64,000 nucleotides of DNA from Pantoea sp. Lij88 (GTDB taxonomy: Bacteria; Pseudomonadota; Gammaproteobacteria; Enterobacterales; Enterobacteriaceae), in contig NZ_CP118269.1 in assembly GCF_030062155.1 (NCBI RefSeq), positions 3,658,001-3,722,000 on the forward strand, in the 5' to 3' direction. The notes beneath the pieces were generated by a model. It was not told the DNA's origin, made no database searches, and saw only the letters and a program-made list of their open reading frames with translations. The position numbers were made by a program, and so were the translations under genes. This document shows, piece after piece, positions 1-9,051 of this stretch. The number at the start of each line of letters is the position of its first letter. Positions within the stretch are counted from its first letter, which is position 1.

Positions 1-1278
1 GCCCAGCCGATCTTTCTCATCTTTACGCAATTCAGCGACCTGTTTCGCGCTGACCTGCTCCGACGCCTTGTTGCCCCAGCTGTTCCGCACGAAGTTCACC
101 ACGTCCGCTACCTGCTGGTCGTTCAGACGCCAGCCGAATGCCGGCATGGTAATGGTCGATGGCGCGCCGTTCACGCCAGGCAACTGCCCGCCCACCAGCA
201 CGATATGGATCAGTGAAGTGGGATCGTCCGCCAGCACCACCGGATTACCGCGCAGCGCGGGATAGAAACGTTTGTAGCCGCTGCCATCGGTTTTATGGCA
301 CGCCGCACAGCTGTCGACGTAGGTTGCAGCACCGGTCTGGCTGTCATCGCCACGCCACAGCGCTTTTGCCGTGGCATCATCCACGCTGAACGCCGCCTGA
401 TGCGGATCCTTCGCGCCCAGCGACTTCAGATAGCGCGCAATGGCGGTGATATCGGACTCGCTCAGGTGCTGCAGACTGTGCTCCACCACGTCGGTCATGC
501 CACCGAAAGCGGCGGTCTGATCGTTGCGGCCATAACGCAGGAACTGACGCAGGTCCTCTTCACTCCAGCGACCCAATCCATCGCGGTTATCGCCACGCAG
601 GTTGCTGGCGGTCCAGCCATCAATCGGCGCGCTGCTGCCCGCCAGATAGTCACTGCCTTCCTCGTTGGTCAGCGCCTTCTCCTGCATGGTGATGCTGCGC
701 GGTGTGTGACAGGCTCCGCAGTGGCCCAGTCCTTCGACCAGATAGCGACCCCGCGCCAGCACCGGATCTTCCTGGGCAGCAGACTGAAACGCTTTTACAT
801 CGGGCGCAAAAATGCCGCGCCAGATCGCCAGCGGCCAGCGCATCGACAGCGGCCAGGGAATATCACTCTCCCGGTTTGGCTGCCCGACCGGCGCAACGCC
901 ATGCATGAAGTAGGCGTAAAGCGCCTTCATGTCCTCATCGCTGACCACCGCGTAGGAGGGAAAGGGCATCGCCGGATAGAGCGTATCGCCATTTTTCGCG
1001 ACGCCGTGACGCACCGCCTTCTGGAAATCGTCGTAGCTGTATTCGCCAATGCCGGTGTCGCGATCGGGCGTGATGTTGGTGGAGTAGATGGTGCCAATCG
1101 GTGTCGCCATCGGCAGACCCCCGGCAAACGCCGCGCCGCCTTTGCTGGTGTGGCAGGCCACACAGTCACCGGCGCGCGCCAGATACTCACCCCGTTTAAC
1201 CAGATCGTCCTGGCTGCTATCCGCCAGTGCGGCGAACGACAGAGAGCCAAGAATCAGAGCCAGAATGCCATTTTTCAT
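1..1278 (-). CDS. Gluconate 2-dehydrogenase, triheme cytochrome c subunit (3' end outside window)
   Basis: Membrane-associated cytochrome c subunit that passes electrons from the flavoprotein to the quinone pool. Three CXXCH haem sites are visible: CVACH at residues 39-43, CGACH at 187-191 and CAACH at 324-328. An N-terminal signal peptide (MKNGILALILGSLSFAALA) precedes them. The ATG at 1278 has AAGGAG six bases upstream, and the gene starts 10 bases after the flavoprotein stop, so it is the third gene of the operon. The open frame continues through position 1 (426 codons), so only the C-terminus is missing. The family (gluconate/2-ketogluconate/sorbitol dehydrogenase cytochromes) shares this architecture; substrate is inferred from the neighbours. 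Confidence 0.9.
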   Translation of the reverse strand, partial: MKNGILALILGSLSFAALADSSQDDLVKRGEYLARAGDCVACHTSKGGAAFAGGLPMATPIGTIYSTNITPDRDTGIGEYSYDDFQKAVRHGVAKNGDTLYPAMPFPSYAVVSDEDMKALYAYFMHGVAPVGQPNRESDIPWPLSMRWPLAIWRGIFAPDVKAFQSAAQEDPVLARGRYLVEGLGHCGACHTPRSITMQEKALTNEEGSDYLAGSSAPIDGWTASNLRGDNRDGLGRWSEEDLRQFLRYGRNDQTAAFGGMTDVVEHSLQHLSESDITAIARYLKSLGAKDPHQAAFSVDDATAKALWRGDDSQTGAATYVDSCAACHKTDGSGYKRFYPALRGNPVVLADDPTSLIHIVLVGGQLPGVNGAPSTITMPAFGWRLNDQQVADVVNFVRNSWGNKASEQVSAKQVAELRKDEKDRLG

Positions 1279-1288
1279 CGCCATCTCC

Positions 1289-3073
1289 TTATGCCTGCAC
1301 CAGTGGACCGGGGTTTTTCAGATAGTGTTCGCGAATCGCTTTGGCTGACCAGTAGGTCAGCGCCGCCACCATGCCGGTCGGGTTGTAGCCCAGTCCCTGC
1401 GGGAAGGCTGACGCGCCCGGAACGAACACATTTGGCACGTCCCAGCTTTGCAGATAACGGTTAACCGCACTGGTTTTGGGATCGTCGCCCATGATCGCGC
1501 CGCCACTGATGTGGGTGGTCTGATAGACCGTGGAGTCAAAATGGGTGCCCGGCTTTTTCGCGCCGCCGATGATCATCTTTGGATTCATCGCTTCGGCGAT
1601 ATTGCGCATCTTACCGACCATAAACTGCGCCATTTTGATGTCGTTCTCCTGCCAGTCAAAGGTCATGCGCAGCAGCGGCTGTCCATAGGCATCTTTGTAG
1701 TTAGGATCGAGATCGAGGTAGTTGGCGCGGTAGGACTGGTGCGCGCCGTGCGCATCCATCGACAGGTGATGGGTGTAGGTATCCGCCACCGCCGCTTTCC
1801 ATTTGCTGCCCCAGTTGGGCGTTCCCGCTGGCACCGGCAGGCCGGAGATCGGTTTGGTCCCCGCCTGGTTGACCCAGAAGGGGGAACCGCCGACAAAGCC
1901 CAGCGGCCCGTGGTCAAAATTGTCCGCGTTGAAATCATCAATGCCGACGCCCGCGCCACCCGCACCGATAAACGGATTGGTGGTGGTGTTTTTATCAAAC
2001 AGCGCCTTGAGCGTGGAGAGGTTCTGATAGGCGAAGTTGCGGCCTACGGTGCCTTCATTGGTGATCGGGTTGTAAGGTTTGCCGATGCCCGACAGCAGCA
2101 TCAGATGCACATTGTGGAACTGGAAGGCGGAGAGGATCACCAGGTCGGCAGGCTGAACCTGCTCGCGTCCCTGACCATCCACATAGGTCACGCCGGTTGC
2201 ACGCGTTTTGTCATCGCTGAGATTGACCCGCAGTACATACGCGTTGTTGCGCAGCTCAAACTTCGGCTCCTGGCGCAGCGCAGGCAGGATGTTGACGTTC
2301 GGCGAGGCTTTGGAATACATGTAGCAGGCGTAGCCGCTGCAGTAACCGCAGAAGTTGCACGGCCCCATCTGCGCGCCATAGGTGTTTGTGTAAGGGCCAG
2401 AAGTATTGGCGGACGGCAGATCGTAAGGATGATAGCCGACAGATTCTGCCGCCTGCGCAAACAGCTGCGCCGAATAAGTGCGCTTCTGCGCGGGCAGCGG
2501 GAAGTTATCGGAGCGATCGGGCGCAAACGGGTTGCCGCCTTTATCTTTGCCGACCACTTTGCCCCTGATGCTCCAGGCGCTGCCTGAAGTGCCAAAGACT
2601 TTTTCCGCCTTATCGAAGAACGGCTCCAGCTCATCGTAGCTGACGCCAAAATCCTGAATCGTCATGCCTTCCGGAATGAAGTTCTTACCGTAACGCTCTT
2701 CGTAATGGCTGCGCATCCGCAGCTCAATCGGGTCAACGCGGAAATGGACGCCAGACCAGTGCAGGCCTGCGCCGCCGGTGCCGGTGCCGGGTAAAAATGC
2801 AGCCAGCTGGCGATAAGGCACCGCCGTCTGAGAAGCGTCATGACGAATCGTCACGGTGCTTTTAGAGAGATCCTGGAACAGCTTTTTGCGGACGTTATAG
2901 GTCAGCTCATCAATGGACTGCGGATAAGATCCATCGGGATAGGTATCGCGATGCGGTCCGCGCTCCAGCGCCAGCACGTTCAGGCCCGCCTCTGTCAGCT
3001 CTTTCGCCATAATCGCGCCTGCCCAGCCGAAGCCGACAATCACCGCATCCACTTTTTTCATTTCGTTTGCCAT
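1289..3073 (-). CDS. Gluconate 2-dehydrogenase flavoprotein (GMC oxidoreductase)
   Basis: Catalytic FAD subunit oxidising D-gluconate (or a related sugar acid) to the 2-keto form on the periplasmic side. The 594-residue protein has an N-terminal FAD-binding Rossmann motif (VIVGFGWAG, residues 10-18) and a C-terminal GMC-type segment with HISGGAIMG and a late conserved NPTGMVAALTYWSA block. It has no signal peptide of its own, which fits export piggy-backed on the Tat signal of the small subunit. It begins 2 bases after the small-subunit stop (TAAGCATG) with a GAGAGAAG ribosome site. The exact sugar acid (gluconate or 2-ketogluconate) cannot be decided from the sequence. Confidence 0.9.
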   Translation of the reverse strand: MANEMKKVDAVIVGFGWAGAIMAKELTEAGLNVLALERGPHRDTYPDGSYPQSIDELTYNVRKKLFQDLSKSTVTIRHDASQTAVPYRQLAAFLPGTGTGGAGLHWSGVHFRVDPIELRMRSHYEERYGKNFIPEGMTIQDFGVSYDELEPFFDKAEKVFGTSGSAWSIRGKVVGKDKGGNPFAPDRSDNFPLPAQKRTYSAQLFAQAAESVGYHPYDLPSANTSGPYTNTYGAQMGPCNFCGYCSGYACYMYSKASPNVNILPALRQEPKFELRNNAYVLRVNLSDDKTRATGVTYVDGQGREQVQPADLVILSAFQFHNVHLMLLSGIGKPYNPITNEGTVGRNFAYQNLSTLKALFDKNTTTNPFIGAGGAGVGIDDFNADNFDHGPLGFVGGSPFWVNQAGTKPISGLPVPAGTPNWGSKWKAAVADTYTHHLSMDAHGAHQSYRANYLDLDPNYKDAYGQPLLRMTFDWQENDIKMAQFMVGKMRNIAEAMNPKMIIGGAKKPGTHFDSTVYQTTHISGGAIMGDDPKTSAVNRYLQSWDVPNVFVPGASAFPQGLGYNPTGMVAALTYWSAKAIREHYLKNPGPLVQA

Positions 3074-3075
3074 GC

Positions 3076-3810
3076 TTAGCTTCTCTCCCCGCGAATCGAC
3101 ACTGACGGGAACGGATACCGTTCGCCGCGCTCTACCCAGTCCATAAAGTCGGCGCGTGCGCCAGGGAAGTTGATCAGCTTCCAGCCGACCATGCCCTGAT
3201 TCCCGCCGTGGATGGGATCGCTGAAGAAGCCTTCACGGGTGTTCTGCAACAGGAAGCTGAAGAAGACTTTTGCCGGTAGCTGGCTGAATTCGGCGCTGCC
3301 ACTCTCCATCGCCTGCAGTATGGCATCCTGCTGCTCGCCGCTGAGTTGGGCGAACACCTTGCCGTGCTGTTTTTTGCTGTAGGTGTCGGCATCGGCCAGA
3401 CCGAGACGGTAGATCTGTTGTGGCACCAGCGGCAGCTGATAGCCCAGCTCTTTCGGCAGATCGGGATTAAACGGCCCCTGCATATACCAGTTCGAACCCG
3501 TGGCATACGGCGTGTTCATCTGACGATCGATAAACTCCGGCACGCCTGCTTCCAGCGCACCCGGCCCGCGTTCATCGCTGGGGATCAGACGCGCTACGGC
3601 GGCGGTGATAAAGGCGAACTCTTCGGCGGTGAACCAGTTCGGCTGGTAATCACGCGCCTTCTGTGGCGCGGCCGGGGTGTCTGCCGCCTGAGCGGCCAGC
3701 GGCAGGGAGAGCGCGCCCATCGCGGTGGAGCCTACCGCCATTGCAGGCGCCAGGGTAATTGTCTTCAGCAAAAAATCTCTGCGTGAATGACCCTTTTTTT
3801 GTTCTGACAT
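3076..3810 (-). CDS. Gluconate 2-dehydrogenase small subunit (subunit 3), Tat-exported
   Basis: A 244-residue small subunit of the three-subunit membrane gluconate dehydrogenase. The N-terminus carries a twin-arginine signal (SRRDFLLK at residues 9-16, followed by a hydrophobic stretch and an AQA cleavage-like site near 42), so the folded complex is probably carried out by the Tat system. In this family the subunit is needed for export and stability of the flavoprotein and has no known catalytic motif. It is the first gene of the operon; ATG at 3810 follows GAGG at good spacing. Regulation is likely through the palindrome at 3905-3920. Confidence 0.88.
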   Translation of the reverse strand: MSEQKKGHSRRDFLLKTITLAPAMAVGSTAMGALSLPLAAQAADTPAAPQKARDYQPNWFTAEEFAFITAAVARLIPSDERGPGALEAGVPEFIDRQMNTPYATGSNWYMQGPFNPDLPKELGYQLPLVPQQIYRLGLADADTYSKKQHGKVFAQLSGEQQDAILQAMESGSAEFSQLPAKVFFSFLLQNTREGFFSDPIHGGNQGMVGWKLINFPGARADFMDWVERGERYPFPSVSIRGERS

Positions 3811-3888
3811 GACATTGCCTCATTCCCGCGCTGACTGGCGGTATGAAAAAAGTAGTGATTGCGTTGTAATGGTTTTTATCAGCAGATA

Positions 3889-3903
3889 CAGGCGCAGCGC
3901 CTG
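3889..3903. repeat. Short perfect inverted repeat in the gdh leader
   Basis: CAGGCGC-A-GCGCCTG, 7-bp arms around one base, just downstream of the putative gluconate operator in the direction of the dehydrogenase operon. It could be a leader hairpin or a second protein site; no function can be assigned. Confidence 0.4.
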
Positions 3904-3904
3904 G

Positions 3905-3920
3905 TTGTTACCGGTAACAA
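3905..3920. promoter_or_regulatory. Putative GntR-type (LacI/GalR family) operator
   Basis: TTGTTACCGGTAACAA is a perfect 16-bp palindrome. Its core TGTTACCGGTAACA matches the operator known for the gluconate repressor GntR of enterobacteria. A TACAAT -10 candidate for the dehydrogenase operon (minus strand, 3929-3934) places the palindrome directly at or after the transcription start, a repressing position. Assignment to GntR is inference; the regulator gene is not in the window. Confidence 0.6.
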
Positions 3921-4086
3921 ACCGCCATATTGTATCACTGCCCTTCACAAAGATTTAGTTCCATGAAACAAAACCGCACAATTTCATTAACATCTATCAC
4001 CTTCCTGTCATGAGCAGAAACAACAGACTACAGACAGCGCCCCGCCAAAAACGTTATAACAGGCAACACACAACAGCGGAGTCCCT

Positions 4087-5328
4087 ATGTTTAAGTCTTT
4101 TTTTCCGCGGCCAGCGCTGTTTTTCAGCTCTGCGGCTGTATGGAGTTTATTAGCGATTTTTGCCTGGTTCGGCTTTGCCGCGCATCTGCCCGGCATCTGG
4201 CCCATATTTGAAACAGCAATGAAGCAGCCCCTGCCGACCACGGCGGCACGTTTTATCGCCGTGAGTCAGCTCTGGTTCTATCTCTATTACTGGATAATGG
4301 TAGCCATTTTTGCCGTGGCCTGGCGGCTTATCGATCCGCATCCGTGGCGACGCTGGTCTGTGTGGGGTTCCGCGCTGATTATCTTTGTTACCTGGTTTGG
4401 CGTGCAGGTCGGTGTGGCCATCAACGCCTGGTATGGTCCGTTCTACGATCTGATTCAGAAAGCGCTGACCAAAGCGGGATCGGTGCAGATTGCGGCGTTT
4501 TACCATGAGGTCATCTCTTTCCTCGGCATCGCCTTAATCGCGGTGGTGATTGGCGTCCTCAACTCCTTCTTTATCAGCCACTGGGTTTTCCGCTGGCGTA
4601 CTGCCATGAATAACTATTACATGCACAACTGGCAGCGTCTGCGTCATGTCGAAGGTGCCGCACAGCGTGTGCAGGAAGACACCATGCGGTTTGCGACCAC
4701 GCTGGAAAACTGGGGTGTGAGTTTTATTCAGGCGATTATGACGCTGGTGGCGTTTTTACCGGTGCTGGTCGCGCTCTCCCACCACGTGAAAGACATTCCG
4801 ATCCTCGGCAATATTCCTTACGCGCTGGTGATTGCAGCTGTGCTCTGGTCGGTGTTCGGCACCGGATTGCTGGCGCTGGTCGGGATTAAGCTGCCGGGGC
4901 TGGAGTTCCGTAATCAGCGGGTTGAAGCCGCCTACCGTAAAGAGCTGGTTTACGGCGAAGATAATGCCGATCGCGCCGGGCCACAGACGGTGCAGGAGCT
5001 GTTCAGTCGGGTACGGGTTAACTACTTCCGTCTCTACTTCCACTATCTCTATTTCAACATCACCCGCATTCTCTATCTGCAGGTCGATAACGTCTTTGGT
5101 CTGTTCCTGCTGTTCCCGTCCATTGTCGCGGGCACCATTACGCTGGGCTTACTCAACCAGATCACCAACGTGTTTGATCAGGTTCGCGGCTCGTTCCAGT
5201 ATCTGATCGCCTCCTGGTCAACGCTGATCGAACTGATGTCGATCTACAAGCGTCTGCGCAGTTTTGAGCAGATTCTGGATGATGTGCCGCATGATGAGAT
5301 GAAGCGCGAGGCATCGGAAGAAGTGTAA
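4087..5328 (+). CDS. sbmA: Peptide antibiotic transporter SbmA
   Basis: Inner-membrane SLiPT-type transporter (SbmA/BacA family) that imports microcin B17, microcin J25, bleomycin and proline-rich peptides using the proton gradient. The 413-residue product is close to the E. coli length (406) and shows the family pattern: several hydrophobic segments, the [15 protein letters not shown] segment, the motif [10 protein letters not shown], and a helical C-terminus ending in an Arg/Glu-rich tail. It lacks the nucleotide-binding domain of related ABC exporters. ATG at 4087 is preceded by GGAG at 5 bases. It is monocistronic, divergent from the gluconate dehydrogenase operon, and followed by a terminator at 5437. 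Confidence 0.93.
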   Translation: MFKSFFPRPALFFSSAAVWSLLAIFAWFGFAAHLPGIWPIFETAMKQPLPTTAARFIAVSQLWFYLYYWIMVAIFAVAWRLIDPHPWRRWSVWGSALIIFVTWFGVQVGVAINAWYGPFYDLIQKALTKAGSVQIAAFYHEVISFLGIALIAVVIGVLNSFFISHWVFRWRTAMNNYYMHNWQRLRHVEGAAQRVQEDTMRFATTLENWGVSFIQAIMTLVAFLPVLVALSHHVKDIPILGNIPYALVIAAVLWSVFGTGLLALVGIKLPGLEFRNQRVEAAYRKELVYGEDNADRAGPQTVQELFSRVRVNYFRLYFHYLYFNITRILYLQVDNVFGLFLLFPSIVAGTITLGLLNQITNVFDQVRGSFQYLIASWSTLIELMSIYKRLRSFEQILDDVPHDEMKREASEEV

Positions 5329-5436
5329 CGGGTGAGGATTGCGGGTCAGGCCGATTACCGCCCTGTTATCTTCAGCAATCGGACATCCCGCAGAGAGCCT
5401 GCAGGACTCCCATAACAGCAGGAAGCTGATAGTCTG

Positions 5437-5458
5437 GCCCGCGCAAGCGGGCTTTTTT
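5437..5458 (+). terminator. Rho-independent terminator after sbmA
   Basis: Stem GCCCGC, loop GCAA, GCGGGC followed by six T. Confidence 0.75.
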
Positions 5459-5493
5459 ATTGCTTAGATTTGCCATCATGCATGTTATCCGGC

Positions 5494-5520
5494 TTGAATT
5501 TATAAGCTGCAGCTTATAAT
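5494..5520 (+). promoter_or_regulatory. Promoter and autoregulatory operator of the HigBA-type operon
   Basis: A perfect 20-bp palindrome (TTATAAGCTGCAGCTTATAA, 5500-5519) contains a consensus -10 TATAAT (5515-5520). A TTGAAT -35 candidate lies at 5494-5499 with a short 15-bp spacer. Antitoxins of this type bind palindromes over their own promoter, so this is the likely HigA operator. Confidence 0.65.
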
Positions 5521-5560
5521 CTGTAAACTATATGACGGAATATATACAAGGAAGTATGTC

Positions 5561-5917
5561 ATGTGGACCGTGCTATTGAGCCCGCGTTTTGAAAGCTGGC
5601 TAAGTGAGCAGGAAGAAGCCCTGCAGGAAAAAATGTTAGCGGATCTGGGAAAGTTAAAAGTATACGGCCCTGATTTGCCACGCCCTTATGCGGATACCCT
5701 TAAGGGCTCACAGTACAAGAATATGAAAGAACTCCGCGTACAGTTTGCAGGAAAGCCAATTCGGGCATTTTATGCTTTTGATCCTGTACGCCAGGCTATC
5801 GTGTTATGTGCAGGCGATAAGAGTCATGACAAACGTTTTTATATCCGAATGATACGCATTGCTGACGAAGAATTTTCAGCATGGCTGGCTGAACAGGAAA
5901 GGAAAAATAATTCATGA
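5561..5917 (+). CDS. HigB-type (RelE superfamily, Gp49-like) toxin
   Basis: A 118-residue toxin of the phage-derived Gp49/HigB family, expected to be a ribosome-dependent mRNA endonuclease. Family marks include the N-terminal strand WTVLLSPRFESWL, the central PYADTLKGSQYKNMKELRVQFAGKPIRAFYAFDP block, and VLCAGDKSHDKRFY near residues 87-100, where basic and aromatic residues form the putative active site. ATG at 5561 has AAGGAAG upstream. The stop overlaps the antitoxin start by ATGA, so the two are translationally coupled in the toxin-first order typical of higBA. Toxicity is inferred. Confidence 0.85.
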   Translation: MWTVLLSPRFESWLSEQEEALQEKMLADLGKLKVYGPDLPRPYADTLKGSQYKNMKELRVQFAGKPIRAFYAFDPVRQAIVLCAGDKSHDKRFYIRMIRIADEEFSAWLAEQERKNNS

Positions 5918-6213
5918 GAACCCTGGATGATGTTATCGCTGGCTTCTCCCCTGAGAGTCAGGCGCGAATCAAAGAAATGTCTGATGAAATGGTTCTGGAG
6001 GTCGGGCTTCAGATGATTCGTGAAGAGCTTCAGTTATCGCAGAAGACGCTTGCCGAGGCCATGGGGGTGCGACAGCCTGCTATTGCTCAGATTGAGCAAC
6101 GCGGGAATGAGATTAAAGTTGCCACACTCAAACGCTATATCGAAGCAATGGGCGGAAAACTCAGTCTTGATGTGGAGCTTCCAACCGGAAAAAGAGTGGC
6201 CTTTCACATCTAA
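5914..6213 (+). CDS. HigA-type XRE-family antitoxin
   Basis: A 99-residue antitoxin and autorepressor. A Cro/CI-type helix-turn-helix occupies residues 37-70 (REELQLSQKTLAEAMGVRQPAIAQIEQRGNEIKVATLKRYIEAMGG). The N-terminal segment is acidic and probably contacts the toxin. It overlaps the toxin by 4 bases. The complex probably binds the palindrome at 5500-5519. A terminator follows at 6249. Confidence 0.85.
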   Translation: MRTLDDVIAGFSPESQARIKEMSDEMVLEVGLQMIREELQLSQKTLAEAMGVRQPAIAQIEQRGNEIKVATLKRYIEAMGGKLSLDVELPTGKRVAFHI

Positions 6214-6248
6214 ACCTTCTGGTCTGCGAAAATCGATTTAAAAATAAA

Positions 6249-6272
6249 AAAGCCACTCGTCAGAGTGGCTTT
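6249..6272 (+). terminator. Rho-independent terminator after the toxin-antitoxin pair
   Basis: AAAGCCACTC, loop GTCA, GAGTGGCTTT then TTC; a run of A on the other side makes it potentially bidirectional. Confidence 0.75.
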
Positions 6273-6324
6273 TTCGTATACGAAATCTGGGAGTAAAAAC
6301 CTTATACCTCACTGAAACGCCGCC

Positions 6325-6344
6325 AGGACGCCCGGAGGCGTCCT
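6325..6344 (-). terminator. Hairpin downstream of the BhsA-like gene
   Basis: AGGACGCC, loop CGGA, GGCGTCCT. No U-tract follows, so it is only a candidate terminator or mRNA-stabilising hairpin. Confidence 0.4.
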
Positions 6345-6370
6345 GTCAGCACTGGAGGGTACAACTTAGC

Positions 6371-6580
6371 TTATTTCAGCAGCTCAGCGGTCATGTGAAC
6401 GCCGTTGTTGGTGTAGGCTTCAGTAATTTTATATGAAGTACCAGCTTCCTGAGCCTGCGCAGCGATTTTCGCTTCAGCACCATCCAGCGTAGAGTCGACA
6501 GCGGTCACGGATTGGGCGAAGCTGGCGAATGGCAGAACTGAAAGCGCGATAACTGCTGCAAAAGTTTTGATGGATTTCAT
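6371..6580 (-). CDS. BhsA/McbA/YdgH-family small periplasmic stress protein
   Basis: A 69-residue exported protein of the DUF1471 (YdgH/BhsA/McbA-like) family; members are induced by biofilm growth, acid, peroxide or copper. It has a signal peptide (MKSIKTFAAVIALSVLPFASFA, cleavage after about residue 22) and the characteristic single domain with DGAEAKIAAQAQEAGTSYKITEA. ATG at 6580 has GAGGAAG six bases upstream; a GTG two codons earlier would lie inside that ribosome site. Which paralogue it represents cannot be decided. Confidence 0.82.
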   Translation of the reverse strand: MKSIKTFAAVIALSVLPFASFAQSVTAVDSTLDGAEAKIAAQAQEAGTSYKITEAYTNNGVHMTAELLK

Positions 6581-6762
6581 GGTCACTTCCTCGGTTAATT
6601 TTTATCAGGTAAGGCGTGCTGCCTTGTTGATAGATATATTAGTCCGGAAGTTGATCAGTAAAAAGCGGAGGGTTTTGCTTAACTCATTCAGAAAAACTGA
6701 TGGTAAAAAGCACATTTCGCACAGTTATCGCTCAAAAGGTTAATAATCCACTCTTATTAAAA

Positions 6763-6785
6763 AAGGCAGCATAATTCGCTGCCTT
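6763..6785 (-). terminator. Rho-independent terminator after the MFS transporter
   Basis: Reading the minus strand: AAGGCAGC, 7-base loop, GCTGCCTT followed by TTTTA. Confidence 0.72.
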
Positions 6786-6792
6786 CAGAAGA

Positions 6793-7980
6793 TTACCCGT
6801 GATGCCTGACCCGGCTGAAGATGGTCAGCGCAGCCAGCAGCATCAGCACTCCGCTCGCCATGAACACGCCGCCTGCGCCGCGCAGATCAAACATCCAGCC
6901 GCCTGCCGCTGCGCCAACGGTGATCGCCAGCTGGATGGTGGCGACCAGCAGACCGCCGCCCGATTCCGCATCATCCGGCACCGCGCGCGAAATCCAGGTA
7001 GACCAGCCGGTTGGCATCGAACCAAACGCCATCCCCCAGATCGCGACGCCCGCGCCGACCATCCAGCTGACATCACCAAAGCTCACCAGCATCAATGCGG
7101 TGACACTCATTAACAGCGCCATGCCACTCAGCGTCAGCGACACGCTGCGGGTAACCAGAAAACCGGCCAGCGAGGTGCCGAAGAAGTTCGCCACGCCAAA
7201 TGCCAGCAACGCCAGCGACAGTTGATTGAGGTTGAGCTGTGCGACACTCTCCAGGAAAGGACGCAGATAGGTAAAGAAGGCGAAGTGGCCGGTAAACATC
7301 ATGATCACGGCCAGCATTCCCCAGCGCATCACACCGATACGCAGCAGTGCCAGCACTCCACCGTTGCGGGCTTTGTTCTCTGCTGGCATCGCGGGCAGCG
7401 TAAAGAACTGCCACACCAGCGCGACCATGCCCAGTCCGGCGGTCAGCATAAAGATGTTACGCCAGCCGATCAGTCCGCCGAGATAGCTGCCGAGCGGTGT
7501 GGCGATAATCGTCGCCAGCGAGATACCGCTGAAGACAATGGAGAGCGCACGTGGCACCTGATCGCCGGGCACCAGCCGCATGGTAATGGCGGTTGAGAGC
7601 GTCCAGAAGCCGCCAATCGCCATGCCCAGCAATACCCGCGCCAGCAGGATGATCGTCAGGTCAGCCGCAAATGCCACCATCAGCGCTGACGCGATCAGCA
7701 ACAGTGAAAACACCAGCATGACGATGCGGCGGTCAATGCGCCGCGTGACGCTGCCGGTGACCAGACTGGTAAACAGCGCCACCAGCGCGGTGATGGTGAC
7801 GGTCTGGCCCGCCTGCCCTTCTGATACGCCGAGGCTGTGCGCCATCGGCGTCAGCAGACTCACGGGTAAAAATTCGGCGGTGATGAGGCTGAACACCCCA
7901 AACGCCATTGCAAATACCGCGCCCCAGGCGGGACGGGTCGGCGAGGAAACCTCATCAGCCACTTCGGTTGTCAGACTCAT
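6793..7980 (-). CDS. MFS drug/sugar efflux transporter (DHA1 type)
   Basis: A 395-residue major facilitator exporter with about 12 hydrophobic segments. The segment AVFAMAFGVFSLITAEFLPVSLLTPMAHSLGVSEGQAGQTVTI and the loop motif VTRRIDRRIV after helix 2 place it in the DHA1 group with AraJ, NepI and YdhP. ATG at 7980 (MSLTTEV) has GGAG seven bases upstream, better than an in-frame start 13 codons earlier. It is divergent from an AraC-family regulator, a common arrangement in which the regulator controls the exporter. Substrate unknown. Confidence 0.82.
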   Translation of the reverse strand: MSLTTEVADEVSSPTRPAWGAVFAMAFGVFSLITAEFLPVSLLTPMAHSLGVSEGQAGQTVTITALVALFTSLVTGSVTRRIDRRIVMLVFSLLLIASALMVAFAADLTIILLARVLLGMAIGGFWTLSTAITMRLVPGDQVPRALSIVFSGISLATIIATPLGSYLGGLIGWRNIFMLTAGLGMVALVWQFFTLPAMPAENKARNGGVLALLRIGVMRWGMLAVIMMFTGHFAFFTYLRPFLESVAQLNLNQLSLALLAFGVANFFGTSLAGFLVTRSVSLTLSGMALLMSVTALMLVSFGDVSWMVGAGVAIWGMAFGSMPTGWSTWISRAVPDDAESGGGLLVATIQLAITVGAAAGGWMFDLRGAGGVFMASGVLMLLAALTIFSRVRHHG

Positions 7981-8085
7981 GCTGCTTCTCCGGAAGATAA
8001 AAAAAGTGAGTGTGAGCATAGAGCGCCGCGTCAGGACGATCTATGATGCTTACACCTTCATTTTTGATAATTCGTCTGGAATCGT

Positions 8086-9051
8086 ATGAGCCACTATGGA
8101 GATCTGACCAGTGAGCTGCTGATGGGGATGCGCCTGTATGGCGTGAACTATCAGCGCATCGCGGTAAGCGCGCCGTTCGGACTGCACTATGAGCACGCGC
8201 CGGGACGGGCGCAGTTTCATTTTGTCGGGCGCGGCTCGCTGCTGGTGCGCAGCGCCTCCGGTGAGGTGTTTCAGCTCAACAGCGGCGATGCGCTGCTGGT
8301 GCCGCACGGTAAACCGCACAGCCTGCTCTCCAGTGAGGAGGCGGATTGCCAGTGTATTAAAAACATGGCGAGCAAGCCGCTCTGCGACAGCGTCTGTACC
8401 ATCGCCGCCCCGGAAGACGCCTGTGAGGACGAGCACAGCGTGCTGCTGTTCAGCGCCTGCATGGCGTTTGAGCTTGGCGGCATGCAGCCACTGATCAACA
8501 CCATGCCGGATGTGATGCTGGTGAGTACCCTGCTGTCGCAGTACCCGGAGATTCAGCCGATTCTGGCGGCGATGGAGCGGGAGTCACGGACCCGTCAGGC
8601 GGGATTTGCCGGGATTCTGTCACGGCTGGCGGATGTGGTTGCTGCGCTGATAGTGCGCGGCTGGGTAGAGAACGGTTGTGGCCAGAGTAGCGGGCTGGTT
8701 CAGGCGATGCGCGATCCCCGCCTGAGTCAGGCGATTGCTGCAATGCATCGCGAGCCGGGCGAAAACTGGACGGTGGCACGACTGGCCAGCGTGGCGGGCT
8801 GTTCACGCTCGGTGTTTGCCGGACGTTTTCTTACTGCCACGGGAATGACGCCGCTGCGTTATCTGACGGAGTTGCGGATGCGGCTGGCGGTGCAGCGGAT
8901 TGTGAATAATGGCGAAGCGGTGGAAGCCGTGGCCTATCATCTCGGCTACGGCTCGATTGCGGCGTTCAGCCGCGCCTTCAAGCGGATTGTCGGTCAGTCA
9001 CCTGGGGCGCTGCGTGCCGGACGCGAAGGCACGCAGGCGCTGGCCTCTTAA
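8086..9051 (+). CDS. AraC-family regulator with N-terminal cupin
   Basis: A 321-residue regulator. Residues 10-200 resemble the cupin_6 domain of AraC regulators ([23 protein letters not shown], then [14 protein letters not shown]). The C-terminal 100 residues carry two helix-turn-helix motifs ([21 protein letters not shown] and [28 protein letters not shown]). It is divergent from the MFS gene across about 105 bases and probably regulates it. It converges on aer; the two stop codons overlap (9048-9051) with no terminator between, so the transcripts overlap. Confidence 0.85.
   Translation: MSHYGDLTSELLMGMRLYGVNYQRIAVSAPFGLHYEHAPGRAQFHFVGRGSLLVRSASGEVFQLNSGDALLVPHGKPHSLLSSEEADCQCIKNMASKPLCDSVCTIAAPEDACEDEHSVLLFSACMAFELGGMQPLINTMPDVMLVSTLLSQYPEIQPILAAMERESRTRQAGFAGILSRLADVVAALIVRGWVENGCGQSSGLVQAMRDPRLSQAIAAMHREPGENWTVARLASVAGCSRSVFAGRFLTATGMTPLRYLTELRMRLAVQRIVNNGEAVEAVAYHLGYGSIAAFSRAFKRIVGQSPGALRAGREGTQALAS

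Noticed and set aside
295..2587. Two long plus-strand open frames (389 and 379 codons) over the gluconate dehydrogenase genes
   Set aside because: Antisense shadows of clearly recognisable cytochrome c and GMC genes; their translations are Arg/His-rich and unlike known proteins.
5329..5460. Small RNA gene ending at the sbmA terminator
   Set aside because: The terminator is typical, but no independent promoter or known sRNA sequence was recognised; it is adequately explained as the sbmA 3' end.
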